DNA of 64,000 nt from Paenibacillus glycinis (GTDB lineage: Bacteria; Bacillota; Bacilli; Paenibacillales; Paenibacillaceae): assembly GCF_009909185.1 (NCBI RefSeq), contig NZ_JAAAMV010000020.1, forward strand, positions 182,100 through 246,099. The letters run 5' to 3'. Positions 35,145-44,666 of the stretch are shown here, one piece after another (the stretch's first letter is position 1; each line of letters opens with the position of its first letter). Both the position numbers and the translations under genes were made by a program. The notes beneath the pieces are model-generated. The model did not search any database. It was not told the origin of the DNA and was given only the letters and a program-made list of their open reading frames with translations.

Positions 35145-37193
35145 ATGAAGCTGGATCAACTACCGGTCCGGCAAATGAAAGGCGTGAGCGCTCAGAAGGA
35201 ATTGGAGCTTCACGCCTTTGGCGTTCAAACGATCGCGGATTTGCTGGACTATTTTCCGTTTCGATACGAGGACTATCGCATTCGGAGCCTGGGGGAAGCG
35301 AAAGACGGCGAGAAAGCGACCGTAGAAGGCAAAATCATGGGCAATCCGCTGCTGCAGCGCTACGGCCGGGCGAAGACGAGATTGACCTGCAAGGTAGCCG
35401 TGGACGGCGTGCTCGTGACGGCGGTCTGGTTCAACCGGCATTTTCTGCAGGAGCAGCTCGTGCCCGGGCGGGATATCGTGCTGACCGGCAAATGGGAGCA
35501 GCACCGGCTGCAAATCACGGTATCGGAGTCGGAATTTCCCGATAAAGGGACGTCCCGGTCCGGAACCCTCCAGTCCGTCTATTCCGTCGGCGGCAGCGTC
35601 ACGCAGCCGTGGATGCGCAAGACGATCGCGCAGGCGCTGCTGCAATACGGGACGATGGTGGAAGAAATATTGCCGGTCGAGCTGATGGACAAGTACGGCT
35701 TCATGCTCCGGCGGGAGGCCGTGCGGCACATCCATCAGCCGGAGGACATCGCGCAAGGACAGGCGGCGCGGCGCAGGCTGGTGTACGAGGAACTCTTCCT
35801 CTTCCAGTTGAAGCTGCAGGCTTACCGCTCGCTCAACCGCAAACGGATGGACGGCATCGCCCATGTCGTGGACGCCGAATCGATTCGCGCTTTCTCGCGG
35901 ACGCTGCCCTTCGAGCTGACGGATTCGCAGAAGAAAGTCGTCAATGAAATCCTGATCGACATGCGGTCTCCTGCTTGCATGAACCGGCTGCTGCAAGGGG
36001 ACGTCGGCTCCGGCAAGACGGTCGTGGCCGCCATAGCGCTGTTCGCGACCTTCAAAGCGGGCCACCAGGGCGCGCTGATGGTGCCGACCGAGATACTGGC
36101 GGAGCAGCATTACCGTTCGCTGGAGAAGCTTCTGGGGGCCGCTGGCATGCAGGTCGCGCTGCTCACGGGCAGCGTGAGCGAGAAGAAGCGCCGCGAGCTG
36201 CTCGCCGGGCTGCAAATGGGCTTGATCGACGTCGTGGTCGGCACGCAGGCGATCATTCAAGACGGCGTGTTCTTCCGCAGCCTCGGCCTCGTCGTAACCG
36301 ACGAGCAGCATCGCTTCGGCGTCAATCAGCGCAGCGTGCTGCGGCGCAAAGGATTGAACCCGGACGTGCTCACGATGACGGCGACGCCGATCCCGCGCAC
36401 GCTGGCGATCACGGCCTTCGGCGATCTGGACGTGTCCACGCTCAAGGAGCGTCCGCATGGACGCAAGCCGATCCAGACGAATTGGGTGAAGCACAACATG
36501 CTGGAACGCGTGCTCGGCTTCATCCGCCGCGAGGTGGAAGCGGGCAGGCAGTGCTACTTCATCTGTCCGCTCATCGAAGAATCGGACAAGCTGGACGTGC
36601 AAAATGCCATCGACCTGCATATCCAGATGCAGCAGGCGTTCCCGGACTTGCGCGTGGGGCTGCTGCATGGCAGGCTTTCCGCGGCGGAGAAGGACGAGGT
36701 CATGCGCGCCTTCGGCGCGAACGAGGTGCACGTGCTGGTTGCGACCACGGTCGTGGAGGTCGGCGTCGACGTGCCGAACGCCACCTTGATGATCATCATG
36801 GACGCGGAGCGCTTCGGCTTGTCGCAGCTGCATCAGCTGCGCGGACGCGTGGGTCGCGGCGGACATCAGTCCTACTGCGTGCTCATCGCGGATCCGAAGT
36901 CGGACATCGGCCGGGAGCGGATGCGCATCATGACCGAGACCGATGACGGCTTCGAGGTATCGCGAAGAGACTTGGAGCTGCGCGGGCCTGGCGATTTCTT
37001 CGGCACGAAGCAGAGCGGGGTGCCGGACTTCAAGCTGGCCGACATGGCCGTGGATTTCGCGGTGCTGGAAGAGGCGCGGGACGACGCGGCGGAGATCACG
37101 GCCAATGCGGATTTTTGGAGCGAGGCTGCCTACGCGCGCCTGCGGGACATGCTGCGGAAGGAGCAACTTTTTCAAGGGGAGCTTCTGGACTAG
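35145..37193 (+). CDS. recG: ATP-dependent DNA helicase RecG
   Basis: 682-residue fork-regressing and Holliday-junction branch-migrating helicase. The N-terminal wedge/OB domain (to about 150) is followed by the helicase core: LQGDVGSGKTVVAAIALF (Walker A) near 280, TDEQHRFGVNQR, TMTATPIPRTLAIT, and QLHQLRGRVGRGGHQSYC near 560; the C-terminal TRG segment reads RRDLELRGPGDFFGTKQSG. ATG 35145 lies 7 bases after GAGGT (35133-35137); ATG 35139 is too close. The resulting length equals the Bacillus protein. Confidence 0.95.
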   Translation: MKLDQLPVRQMKGVSAQKELELHAFGVQTIADLLDYFPFRYEDYRIRSLGEAKDGEKATVEGKIMGNPLLQRYGRAKTRLTCKVAVDGVLVTAVWFNRHFLQEQLVPGRDIVLTGKWEQHRLQITVSESEFPDKGTSRSGTLQSVYSVGGSVTQPWMRKTIAQALLQYGTMVEEILPVELMDKYGFMLRREAVRHIHQPEDIAQGQAARRRLVYEELFLFQLKLQAYRSLNRKRMDGIAHVVDAESIRAFSRTLPFELTDSQKKVVNEILIDMRSPACMNRLLQGDVGSGKTVVAAIALFATFKAGHQGALMVPTEILAEQHYRSLEKLLGAAGMQVALLTGSVSEKKRRELLAGLQMGLIDVVVGTQAIIQDGVFFRSLGLVVTDEQHRFGVNQRSVLRRKGLNPDVLTMTATPIPRTLAITAFGDLDVSTLKERPHGRKPIQTNWVKHNMLERVLGFIRREVEAGRQCYFICPLIEESDKLDVQNAIDLHIQMQQAFPDLRVGLLHGRLSAAEKDEVMRAFGANEVHVLVATTVVEVGVDVPNATLMIIMDAERFGLSQLHQLRGRVGRGGHQSYCVLIADPKSDIGRERMRIMTETDDGFEVSRRDLELRGPGDFFGTKQSGVPDFKLADMAVDFAVLEEARDDAAEITANADFWSEAAYARLRDMLRKEQLFQGELLD

Positions 37194-37305
37194 TTTTTAA
37201 AGCCGAGTGCCCGGCATATAGTACATCTAGAGGATGGTTTCGAGGTCAGCCCTATTTTCGGATAGCCATGGCCTCTTAAAGCCGGACGGAGGTGCTATAA
37301 CCGGA

Positions 37306-37593
37306 ATGAGCTACACCAAATTCGGCATTCGGCCCGAGCTGGTCGAGCGCGTCAAAGCGAAAATGAAAAATCCGGTCGTGAAAGACCGGGTCAAAATGCT
37401 GCTGAACGGCGTCAACAAATACGACCTGCAGGATCGCGCGAAGGTGCGCAAGCTCGTCCGCATGTCGGCCGGCATCATGCAGGAGAATCTGACGGAACAG
37501 CAGGAAGAGCAGCTGATCGCGTTCGTGATCGCGCAAAAGATCGACCCCAACAATACGCTCCATTTAATCCGCCTCTGGGCGATGTTCCGCTGA
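37306..37593 (+). CDS. Stage VI sporulation protein F family
   Basis: 95-residue protein of the SpoVIF (YjcC) family, which is required for proper spore coat assembly in Bacillus. Recognised by KNPVVKDRVKMLLNGVNKYDLQDR followed by LVRMSAGIMQENLT near residues 50-65. Key parts only are quoted. ATG 37306 is 11 bases after GGAGGTG; the in-frame start at 37234 has no ribosome site. It is the second sporulation gene in this stretch. A terminator overlaps its stop codon. The family assignment is by recall of the conserved pattern. Confidence 0.8.
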   Translation: MSYTKFGIRPELVERVKAKMKNPVVKDRVKMLLNGVNKYDLQDRAKVRKLVRMSAGIMQENLTEQQEEQLIAFVIAQKIDPNNTLHLIRLWAMFR

Positions 37594-37617
37594 TCCTCCG
37601 GGATCGGCGTTTTTTTT
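37588..37617 (+). terminator. Terminator overlapping the spoVIF-like stop
   Basis: Stem CGCTGATCC (37588-37596) / GGATCGGCG (37601-37609) with a 4-nt loop and eight T. Confidence 0.87.
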
Positions 37618-37624
37618 GCCTTGT

Positions 37625-38305
37625 TCAGCCGTTCGCCCGGAGTGGGGCGATGCAGGATTCGTCGTCTTTGGCGACGTTTCCGACAGCGCCGGCGACCGGG
37701 TAGGCTTCCAGCAGCTCGGACGGGAAAGGCTGGAGCAGCCGGTTCAGCCGGACAGGATCGCGCAGGGAGCGGTCCAGCCACGCCGCCTCGTCCTCGGGCT
37801 GCAGGATGACCGGCATCCGGTTATGGATCGGTTCCATCAACGCGTTGGGGGCGGTGGTCAAGATCGTGCAGGTGCTGAGCTTGATCCCCTCCGGGGATGT
37901 CCACGTATCGTACAGTCCCGCCATGCTGAACAGCTTGCGGTCGCGTTTGACGATGCGCATCGGCTGCTTGCGGTGCTCTTCCTGCTGCCATTCATAAAAG
38001 CCGTCGGCCGGGACAATGCAGCGCTTGCGGTCGATCAATTTGCGAAAGGCGGGCTTGTCCCACACCGTTTCGGATCGCGCATTGATCATTTTGGCGCCGA
38101 GCTTCATCGTCTCCGCCCAGGAAGGGACCAACCCCCATTTGAGCTCGCCCAGCCGATTTTTCTCGCCGTCGTTGATGACCGCCAGGATCATTTGGCCGGG
38201 GGCCACGTTGTATTTGGGCTGCTGGAACGGGACGTTCGTCTCGGCGACCCAGTAATGCAGCATCAATTCCTCCAAAGTCACGGTAATCGTATAGCGGCCG
38301 CACAT
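37625..38305 (-). CDS. SRAP family protein (YedK/HMCES-like)
   Basis: 226-residue SOS-response-associated peptidase-family protein that forms a thiazolidine cross-link to abasic sites in single-stranded DNA. The start at 38305 gives Met-Cys2-Gly-Arg-Tyr; removal of Met exposes the catalytic Cys2. An upstream ATG at 38314 would hide Cys2 and sits 1 base from AGGAGG, whereas 38305 is 10 away. Other active-site residues are in PKYNVAPGQ, NARSET (near residue 77), ADGFYEWQ (Glu near 105) and TTAPNALMEPIHNRMPVIL (active-site His). It is convergent with the spoVIF-like gene. Confidence 0.93.
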   Translation of the reverse strand: MCGRYTITVTLEELMLHYWVAETNVPFQQPKYNVAPGQMILAVINDGEKNRLGELKWGLVPSWAETMKLGAKMINARSETVWDKPAFRKLIDRKRCIVPADGFYEWQQEEHRKQPMRIVKRDRKLFSMAGLYDTWTSPEGIKLSTCTILTTAPNALMEPIHNRMPVILQPEDEAAWLDRSLRDPVRLNRLLQPFPSELLEAYPVAGAVGNVAKDDESCIAPLRANG

Positions 38306-38441
38306 GGCCATCATGCCTCCTCGAGTTCCGAAATCAGGCTATCTTGCATTAGCTATAGTATACTACAGCGGCTAATCGAAGGTAGAGATGACGATACTAA
38401 ATGATACTGGTTTACGTCGCGATGAAGGAGGGAAAACGGAC

Positions 38442-39764
38442 ATGTCGCAGAGGGGCAAAGACCGCGGCAGGCCTTCTTTGCTGGGCTGGCTGCTGCATGC
38501 GTTTCGGTTCGTGCGGAATTACGCGGTTCATAAGAGGGATGCCAGAAAAGCGTCGCATGAGCTGGCCGAGCATGCGCTGCCCGCCTCCATGCGCCAAGAA
38601 CTCGTGCACGAGCTGTTCGCGGCGCTGCAGTCCGAAGCGCAAGGCGACGCCGCGCCCGGCGGGGAGGCGCACGCCAGGACCTCCGCGGAACGCGCCGAGC
38701 GCGAACGCGCGCTCATCCACCGTATCCGCCACGAGACGGAGACCGCGAACCGGAACAACGTCACGCGCACGGAGGCTTACCGCGCCGTATACTACCGGTG
38801 TCCGGAGCTCCAGTGGGCGTTGCTGGCCCATCTCGTCTCCCGGAACGGCGGCTGGAACATGACGGACCTGCAGGGCGAGCTGCTGCCCGAGCTGATGGAC
38901 GAGGAAAGCCGCCTGCATGCTTTTATCCTGCTGGAGCGCATCAACGCGCTTATTTTCCATGACGCCTACCCGCAATTGCTGCTCTACGAAGCGTCCCGGA
39001 AGGAAGGGCGGGATCTGTCGGCGCTGCTGCCAAGCTTCGGCGTATCGCGTTTTATGCTCCCGGTCTGGTCGCAGTTCTGGCAGCGCCGGGACGCGATTAT
39101 GCTGACGACGGCGCTGATCGTGAACGAACAGCATGTCATCGAGCAGCCGCTCGTGCAAAGCGAGTACTTTAAGGCGCATGTGCTGAAAAAGACGCCGTTC
39201 CTGCTCCAAATCCCGCTGCAAACGAACACGGTCGTCATGCCGTACGGCGCGCCGCAGGTCAACGGAGGGGATATGATGCTGGCCGGCTTGGTGCTGGAGC
39301 ATTTCAGCAGCCTTCATGAACGCATCGAGTTCGGCAAACGGCTCTACGCGATCCTGCTCCGCGTGCCGGAAGTATTGGCGGGCGTCACGGCTTTCGTCAA
39401 AGGGGTGCATCACACCGGCTCGCGGGCGGATTATGCGCCGCATTTGTTCACGAAGGAACGGGAAGGCGCGCAAGGCGCGGGCGGCGCTCCTTACAAGGAG
39501 CGGCTCGAGGGCTGCAGTCTGCTGACAGGCGCCAAGAAGCTGCTCAGCCCCGAGCTCGCGGCCGCCTGGGCGGATGTGCCCGCGGAGCTGCCGGAGCGCA
39601 TCGATTGGCTGGAGGATGCGCCATCCATCCTGCCGTATTTCGAAGCGCTGCCGCTGCCGGAGATCTTCGAGATCACGTTCGAGCACTGCATGGCGTTCAA
39701 CAAGCTGGAGCTTGCCGTACAGGCGAAGCAGCGCTTCGGCGGACTCAACGGAAAAAGGCGATAA
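38442..39764 (+). CDS. DUF2515 family protein
   Basis: 440-residue protein similar to Bacillus YppC (DUF2515), function unknown. ATG 38442 lies 9 bases after AAGGAGGG; an in-frame start at 38388 has no ribosome site. The conserved core starts near residue 95 with RHETETANRNNVTRTEAYRA cut to its key part, then AHLVSRNGGWNMTDLQGELLP, both typical of the family, and LERINALIFHDAYPQLLLYE. The N-terminus is basic with one hydrophobic stretch (LLGWLLHAFRFV) and may touch the membrane. A bidirectional hairpin overlaps the stop. Confidence 0.82.
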   Translation: MSQRGKDRGRPSLLGWLLHAFRFVRNYAVHKRDARKASHELAEHALPASMRQELVHELFAALQSEAQGDAAPGGEAHARTSAERAERERALIHRIRHETETANRNNVTRTEAYRAVYYRCPELQWALLAHLVSRNGGWNMTDLQGELLPELMDEESRLHAFILLERINALIFHDAYPQLLLYEASRKEGRDLSALLPSFGVSRFMLPVWSQFWQRRDAIMLTTALIVNEQHVIEQPLVQSEYFKAHVLKKTPFLLQIPLQTNTVVMPYGAPQVNGGDMMLAGLVLEHFSSLHERIEFGKRLYAILLRVPEVLAGVTAFVKGVHHTGSRADYAPHLFTKEREGAQGAGGAPYKERLEGCSLLTGAKKLLSPELAAAWADVPAELPERIDWLEDAPSILPYFEALPLPEIFEITFEHCMAFNKLELAVQAKQRFGGLNGKRR

Positions 39765-39799
39765 CGCCGGCTGAGCGATCGGCCGGGTTATCGCCTTTT
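39753..39799. terminator. Bidirectional terminator between DUF2515 and mtnB
   Basis: Perfect 13-bp stem AAAAGGCGATAAC (39753-39765) / GTTATCGCCTTTT (39787-39799). The A/T ends serve both convergent transcripts. Confidence 0.82.
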
Positions 39800-39820
39800 A
39801 TCGTATTCTCGCGGGGATAC

Positions 39821-40465
39821 TCAGCGCTTCAGCAGCTCCCAGCGGTACACGTACTCGAACAGGAATTCGAACGCTTCCAGATGGCGCTTCGCCTCGAACG
39901 CGTTGGCTCCCCAAGCGTAGATGCCGTGCTTGCGCAGCATGATGCCCGGAATCCGTTTATCCAAGCGTTCCGTCACTTCCGGGACGATGCTCGGGATATG
40001 GGCGAAATTGGATACGATCGGAATGTCGATCTGCGCTTCCTCGTCCCAGATGTTGAACGCCTTGATCAGCTCGACGCCGTCCACGGGGATCGATTTGCGC
40101 TCCCAGAACAGCTCGGATACCAAGTTGTTGAACACCGTGTGCACGTGGAAAATCGCCCCGCAGCCCGTTTGCTTGTAAATCTCGCAGTGGATCAGCGTCT
40201 CGGCGGATGGCTTCAGCATCGTCGGCTCGCTGGGCTTGCCTTCCCGGTCGACGAACAGGAAATCCTCCGGCGTGGACAACGATTTGTCCTTGCCGCTCGC
40301 CGTGATGGCGAAATGAAAATCGTCCGGCGCGTAATCGCCGACGCGAATGGACAGGTTGCCGCTCGTGCCCTGGAACCAGCCGCGGTTCGCGAAGAGGCGC
40401 TTGACGTCCGTGAGCTCCGCGAGCGCCCGTTGTTTATGCTCTAATGGAATTTGTGCAAAGGTCAT
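39821..40465 (-). CDS. mtnB: Methylthioribulose-1-phosphate dehydratase
   Basis: 214-residue class II aldolase-like zinc enzyme that dehydrates methylthioribulose-1-phosphate to 2,3-diketo-5-methylthiopentyl-1-phosphate in methionine salvage. The glycine/serine loop GWFQGTSGNLSIR near residue 30, IFHVHTVFNN with the zinc histidines near 105 and RKHGIYAWG near 178 are intact. It is the last gene of the proB-mtnB transcript, starting 3 bp after mtnX, and a terminator follows. In Bacillus mtnD would come next; here it does not. Confidence 0.94.
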   Translation of the reverse strand: MTFAQIPLEHKQRALAELTDVKRLFANRGWFQGTSGNLSIRVGDYAPDDFHFAITASGKDKSLSTPEDFLFVDREGKPSEPTMLKPSAETLIHCEIYKQTGCGAIFHVHTVFNNLVSELFWERKSIPVDGVELIKAFNIWDEEAQIDIPIVSNFAHIPSIVPEVTERLDKRIPGIMLRKHGIYAWGANAFEAKRHLEAFEFLFEYVYRWELLKR

Positions 40466-40468
40466 CGG

Positions 40469-41161
40469 TTATGATTTCGCCTCCTGGAGCTTCAATTGGT
40501 GGATGACGTCGTGGAACGTCGCGTATTCATGGAACGGCAGCCCGAGCTCCGCGCATTTCAGCGTCAGGTGCGAGCGGGCGAAGACGACGTCGGCCAGCTT
40601 CGCGCCTTCGAAGTCCGTCACGCTGTCTCCGATCAGGATCCGTTCGTACCGCTCGGCGGGGAACCTGCGAATGATCGTCGTCTTGCACATGCCGCAGTCG
40701 TTTTGGCATTCGCCGTCGCAAGGATGCGGCCAAGTGATCTCGATGGATTCACCCGAGAAATCGCTGCCGTTGCAGTAAATATGGTCTTCCGGAATGCCGA
40801 ACGGCGCGAGCAGCGGGAATACGAAAAAGTCGATGCCGCCGCTCGTGACGTAGAACTGGATGTCGTTGTCCTTGCAATACGCCAGCATATCCGCGAAGCC
40901 TTCGCGAATGCGGGCATTGGAGATCGCGTAATCGACGACCTCCCGTTTCCGCGACGTCGGGAGAAGGCGGAACAGCTCGCCTACGCCTTGCTTGATCGGT
41001 TTGTTCTGGCTGACGATCGCGTTCACGATGGCTTCCCAGCCGGGCGGGTTAAAATGACGAATGATCGCGACGATATTGTCGTTCTCGGTAATGGTCCCGT
41101 CAAAATCGCAAAAGATGACTCTCTGCTTCTTCATGGTTGTCTGTACCTCGTTGTCGGTCAT
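40469..41161 (-). CDS. mtnX: 2-hydroxy-3-keto-5-methylthiopentenyl-1-phosphate phosphatase
   Basis: 230-residue HAD-superfamily phosphatase of the methionine salvage pathway; it dephosphorylates the MtnW product to the acireductone precursor. Motif I is [13 protein letters not shown] (nucleophile and acid aspartates), motif II is in VTSGG near residue 105, and motif IV is [12 protein letters not shown] near 180. [13 protein letters not shown] is a cysteine-rich insert typical of the family. The start at 41161 overlaps the mtnW stop (ATGA); an internal Met at 41134 is an alternative start. Confidence 0.94.
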   Translation of the reverse strand: MTDNEVQTTMKKQRVIFCDFDGTITENDNIVAIIRHFNPPGWEAIVNAIVSQNKPIKQGVGELFRLLPTSRKREVVDYAISNARIREGFADMLAYCKDNDIQFYVTSGGIDFFVFPLLAPFGIPEDHIYCNGSDFSGESIEITWPHPCDGECQNDCGMCKTTIIRRFPAERYERILIGDSVTDFEGAKLADVVFARSHLTLKCAELGLPFHEYATFHDVIHQLKLQEAKS

Positions 41162-42387
41162 GGCTGTTTGAACCCCCAGCTGTCGATTGCCGCCCGGAGC
41201 GCTTCATGCCCGGGCTGCGCGGCCGCATCCGGCAGGGAAATGCCGTTCAGCGTCGCGTCGATCGCCTGACGGAACGCTTGTCCGCCGGCGGCCGTGCCCA
41301 TCGGATGGCCGTGGATGCCGCCGCCCGCGTTGACGACGACGTCCGTGCCGAAGTCGCGAAGGATGAGCGGCACGAGACCCGGATGAATGCCGGCCGAGGG
41401 AACGGAGAAGCTCGGGCGAACGGGCAGGGCAGGATCGATCAAGGCGGCCTGCACGGCCAGGTTCTCTTCGCGCGGCATGACGACGGAGCCGTACGGCGAC
41501 GGGAAGAGCGCCAGATCCGCGCCGGCCAGCCGCATCAGCTTGCCGAGCAGCAGCGGAGCGGCGATGCCGTAGTGCGGCGACGGATAGAATGCGCCGGCCA
41601 TGGCGGGGTGCGCGGCGATCGGAATCGTGATCTCGGGATCGCTGCTCAGCTCGTGAAGCACGTCGAAGCCGTACGCGAGCACGTTGAAGAGCAGGGCGTT
41701 GGCGCCTGCCGCGATGGCCAGCTTCGCCTGCGAAGCGAGCTTCGAGGTCGGGCCGGTCAGATTGACGGCGTAGAGCAGCTTCTGGCCGGTCTCGGCTTCC
41801 GCTTGGCGGGCGGCTTCCATGCACGCTTCGACGCGCTTTTGCAGCGGCGTGAGCGGATTCTCGAAGAGGATTTCGTCGTCCTTGATCAGATCGACGCCGC
41901 CGAGCGCTTGCTTGTAAAACTGATCGCGCAGGTTGGGAAGGTCATGCCCGATGACGGATTTGAATATGCTCATCAGAAGCGGGCGATCCTGGACCCCGAG
42001 CAGATCGCGGATGCCTGCCATGCCGAACTTCGGTCCCGGGAATGCGGACAGGAAGTCCGACGAGAAGTCGAGGTCGAGCAGCTTGATCCTGCCGTCCATC
42101 GACAGCTTGCCGAACACGGTGACGAGCAGGGCGGGAATATCGCGGCTGAAATTCACGTCCGGGTAGGCGATCACGATATCCGCATAACGCGTGCCCGGTT
42201 CCGTGCCTTCGTGTACATCGACGGACACGACGCGTCCCAGATGCTTCTCCATCTCGGCTTTGCGGGCTTCGGGCAGGTCGGTCCAGCTCCCGACGGTCAA
42301 GCCGACCGCGATGCCGAGCGCTTTTTTCTGAAAATCGGCTTTATCGTCGTAGCTCCGATAAGTGGCCGTGCATACCGCTTGACTCAT
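41158..42387 (-). CDS. mtnW: 2,3-diketo-5-methylthiopentyl-1-phosphate enolase (RuBisCO-like)
   Basis: 409-residue RuBisCO-like protein that enolises 2,3-diketo-5-methylthiopentyl-1-phosphate. The active site is visible in [15 protein letters not shown] near residue 175: the carbamylated lysine and the Asp-Asp-Glu metal ligands (KDDE). Also conserved are [11 protein letters not shown] and [14 protein letters not shown], which bind the phosphate. The start overlaps the proC stop by four bases (ATGA), so it is translationally coupled to a proline gene. The stop overlaps mtnX. Length is normal for MtnW. Confidence 0.95.
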   Translation of the reverse strand: MSQAVCTATYRSYDDKADFQKKALGIAVGLTVGSWTDLPEARKAEMEKHLGRVVSVDVHEGTEPGTRYADIVIAYPDVNFSRDIPALLVTVFGKLSMDGRIKLLDLDFSSDFLSAFPGPKFGMAGIRDLLGVQDRPLLMSIFKSVIGHDLPNLRDQFYKQALGGVDLIKDDEILFENPLTPLQKRVEACMEAARQAEAETGQKLLYAVNLTGPTSKLASQAKLAIAAGANALLFNVLAYGFDVLHELSSDPEITIPIAAHPAMAGAFYPSPHYGIAAPLLLGKLMRLAGADLALFPSPYGSVVMPREENLAVQAALIDPALPVRPSFSVPSAGIHPGLVPLILRDFGTDVVVNAGGGIHGHPMGTAAGGQAFRQAIDATLNGISLPDAAAQPGHEALRAAIDSWGFKQP

Positions 42388-43265
42388 GATTTCGCATTCC
42401 TTTCGATTTCGGCTCCCATTTCCACGGCGCGTTCGGCGGAGCGCGTGATGGCGCTCAGGACGGCGTCCGTGAATCGGTAAGCGTCGAGTTTCTCGATGGC
42501 TGCCTGGGTGGAGCCGTTCGGCGAAGTGACTTTGCGTCGGAGCTCGGCCGGATCTTCACCCGTAGCTTTTACCATGTGGGCGGCGCCCAGTACCGTTTGG
42601 ATCGTCAGCTCGCGCGCGGCGTCCTCGGTCAGGCCGAGCTTGGCGCCTGCGGCGATCATGGCTTCCATCATGTAATAAATATAAGCCGGTCCGCTGCCGG
42701 AGAGGCCGGTCACGACTTCAAGCATCGGCTCCTCGACGATCGTCGTCAAGCCGACGGCTTGGAAGATCGCGTCCGCGAGCGCACGGCGATCGGCGCTCAC
42801 GTTTGCCGAGAAGCTGATGCCCGTAACGCCGAGACCGATCGTGCTGGACGTGTTCGGCATCGTGCGCACGATCGGCATCGGCACGCCGAGCAGCGTTTCC
42901 AGCGTGGCGATCGTCATGCCGGCAATGAGCGAGACGATCATTTGGCCGGGGTGCAGCAGGTCCCGCAGGCGCTTGATCGCCTTAGCGGCATCCTTCGGCT
43001 TCATGGCCAGGAAGATGATGTCGGCCTCGCGAAGCATCGTTTCTTTGTCCGCGTCGTTCAGCGCGCCGTTAATGCCGTACCGGCCGGACAGCTCGTTCAT
43101 TCGCTCCGCGTTCTGGCGGTTCATCATGCCGATCCGTCCCGGCTCCGTCAAGCCCCGGTCGAGCAGGCCGCGCACGAGCGCCTCCGCCATGGAACCGGCG
43201 CCGTAGAAGCAAATGTTAAGCGAAGCGATTTCCGGCGCCGTTCCGGAAGATGATAGGGTAGTCAT
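42384..43265 (-). CDS. proC: Pyrroline-5-carboxylate reductase
   Basis: 293-residue NAD(P)H-dependent enzyme for the last step of proline synthesis. The Rossmann motif [17 protein letters not shown] is near residue 20; the conserved C-terminal region ([16 protein letters not shown] and [11 protein letters not shown]) forms the active-site and dimer interface. The ATG at 43265 follows AAGGAGG by 11 bases; the frame stays open further upstream (to 43382) only because repeats of the proA-proC gap are read through. Its stop overlaps the mtnW start. Confidence 0.94.
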   Translation of the reverse strand: MTTLSSSGTAPEIASLNICFYGAGSMAEALVRGLLDRGLTEPGRIGMMNRQNAERMNELSGRYGINGALNDADKETMLREADIIFLAMKPKDAAKAIKRLRDLLHPGQMIVSLIAGMTIATLETLLGVPMPIVRTMPNTSSTIGLGVTGISFSANVSADRRALADAIFQAVGLTTIVEEPMLEVVTGLSGSGPAYIYYMMEAMIAAGAKLGLTEDAARELTIQTVLGAAHMVKATGEDPAELRRKVTSPNGSTQAAIEKLDAYRFTDAVLSAITRSAERAVEMGAEIERNAKS

Positions 43266-43295
43266 AGTGCCGTGAGCCTCCTTCTGATCGCGGTA

Positions 43296-43394
43296 TGCTG
43301 CATGCGAAGCTTTGGCTTCGCACGCAAACCAATCCGCGTGTGTCGCGGAATGCTGCATGCGGAGCTTTGGCTTCGCATGCAAACCAATCCGCGT
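43296..43394 (-). repeat. 44-bp direct repeat in the proA-proC gap
   Basis: Two 44-bp copies (43296-43339 and 43351-43394) differ at two positions. Each holds a hairpin around GCGAAGC-TTTG-GCTTCGC (the second copy has one mismatch). The pair fills nearly all of the 129-bp gap between proA and proC. Confidence 0.85.
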
Positions 43395-44642
43395 TTAACC
43401 GCGGATTTGGCCGTTGCCGAATACGCGGAATTTGGTTGTCGTCAGCGCGGGCAGTCCCATCGGACCGCGCGCGTGAAGCTTTTGGGTGCTGATGCCGATC
43501 TCGGCGCCGAAGCCGAATTCGAACCCGTCGGTGAAGCGGGTAGACGCATTGCGGTAGACCGCGGCGGCGTCGACGCGCTGCATGAACGCGGCGGCATTCC
43601 CGTCGTCCTCGGTCACGATGCACTCGGAATGCATCGTCCCGTACCGGGCGATATGCTCCAAGGCTTCGTCGAGATGATCAACCACGCGGATGTTCAAGAT
43701 ATAATCGCTGTATTCCGTGGCGTAATCGGCTTCCGTTGCGGCGGCGGCTTCCGGGACGATCGCGCGGGTTCGTTCGCAGCCGCGAAGTTCGACGCCCGCC
43801 GCCAGGAAACGGTCCGCCAATGCCCGCAAATGCTTGCCCGCGAACGTTTCGTGCATCAGCAGCGTCTCCATGGAATTGCAAACCGACGGACGCTGCACCT
43901 TCGCGTTGAAGGCGATGTCGGCAGCCATATCGTAGCCGGCGCTTTCGTCAACGAAAGTGTGGCAGATGCCGGCGCCGGTCTCGATGACCGGCACCGTCGC
44001 GTTCTCGACGACGGTGCGGATAAGCGAAGCCCCGCCTCGCGGAATAACGACGTCGAGCAGGCCGTTTAATTTCAGCATCTCGTCGACGGATGCGCGGGAC
44101 GGGTCCTCGATCAGCTGCAGCGCGTCCGCCGGAAGGGAAGAGCCCGCCAAGGTGCCGCGGAGCACCTCGACGATCCGGCGATTGGATTCCAGCGCCGCGG
44201 ATCCGCCGCGCAGGACGACGGCGTTGCCCGTCTTGAGGCAAAGTCCGGCGGCGTCCACCGTGACGTTCGGACGCGCCTCGTAGATCATGCCGATGACGCC
44301 GAGAGGTACCGCGATTTTTTCGACGCGCAAGCCGTTCGGCCGCTGGAACGACTCCAGCGTCAGACCGGTCGGATCCGGCAGCGCTTCGACCTGGCGCAAG
44401 CCCTCGGCGATGCCTTGGATCCGCGCCGGCGTCAGCTTCAACCGGTCAAGCAGCGATTCGCTCGTCCCGTTGCTTCTGCCGCGCTCGATATCGAGCGCAT
44501 TGGCGGCGATGATCGATTCCTGCTGTTCGATCAGCGCTTCGGCCATGGCGAGCAGGGCTTGATTCTTTTGTTCCGTCGTCATGCGGTTCATGATTTGCGC
44601 GGCTTGCTTGGCCAGCGCGGCTTTCTCGCGTGCTTCGCTCAT
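43395..44642 (-). CDS. proA: Glutamate-5-semialdehyde dehydrogenase (gamma-glutamyl phosphate reductase)
   Basis: 415-residue NADPH-dependent reductase converting gamma-glutamyl phosphate to glutamate-5-semialdehyde for proline synthesis. The nucleophilic cysteine is in RPSVCNSMETLL near residue 250; NAVVLRGGSAALESN binds NADP, and GPMGLPALTTTKF closes the C-terminus. ATG 44642 follows AAGGGGT; the in-frame start at 44666 overlaps the proB end and has no ribosome site. It lies 24 bp after proB, one transcript with it. Confidence 0.95.
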   Translation of the reverse strand: MSEAREKAALAKQAAQIMNRMTTEQKNQALLAMAEALIEQQESIIAANALDIERGRSNGTSESLLDRLKLTPARIQGIAEGLRQVEALPDPTGLTLESFQRPNGLRVEKIAVPLGVIGMIYEARPNVTVDAAGLCLKTGNAVVLRGGSAALESNRRIVEVLRGTLAGSSLPADALQLIEDPSRASVDEMLKLNGLLDVVIPRGGASLIRTVVENATVPVIETGAGICHTFVDESAGYDMAADIAFNAKVQRPSVCNSMETLLMHETFAGKHLRALADRFLAAGVELRGCERTRAIVPEAAAATEADYATEYSDYILNIRVVDHLDEALEHIARYGTMHSECIVTEDDGNAAAFMQRVDAAAVYRNASTRFTDGFEFGFGAEIGISTQKLHARGPMGLPALTTTKFRVFGNGQIRG

Positions 44643-44666
44643 CGTTACCCCTTCTTTCTGTATCAT

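Noticed and set aside
43266..43382. N-terminal extension of ProC
   Set aside because: It translates the intergenic 44-bp repeats; the conserved Rossmann start fits the ATG at 43265 with AAGGAGG upstream.
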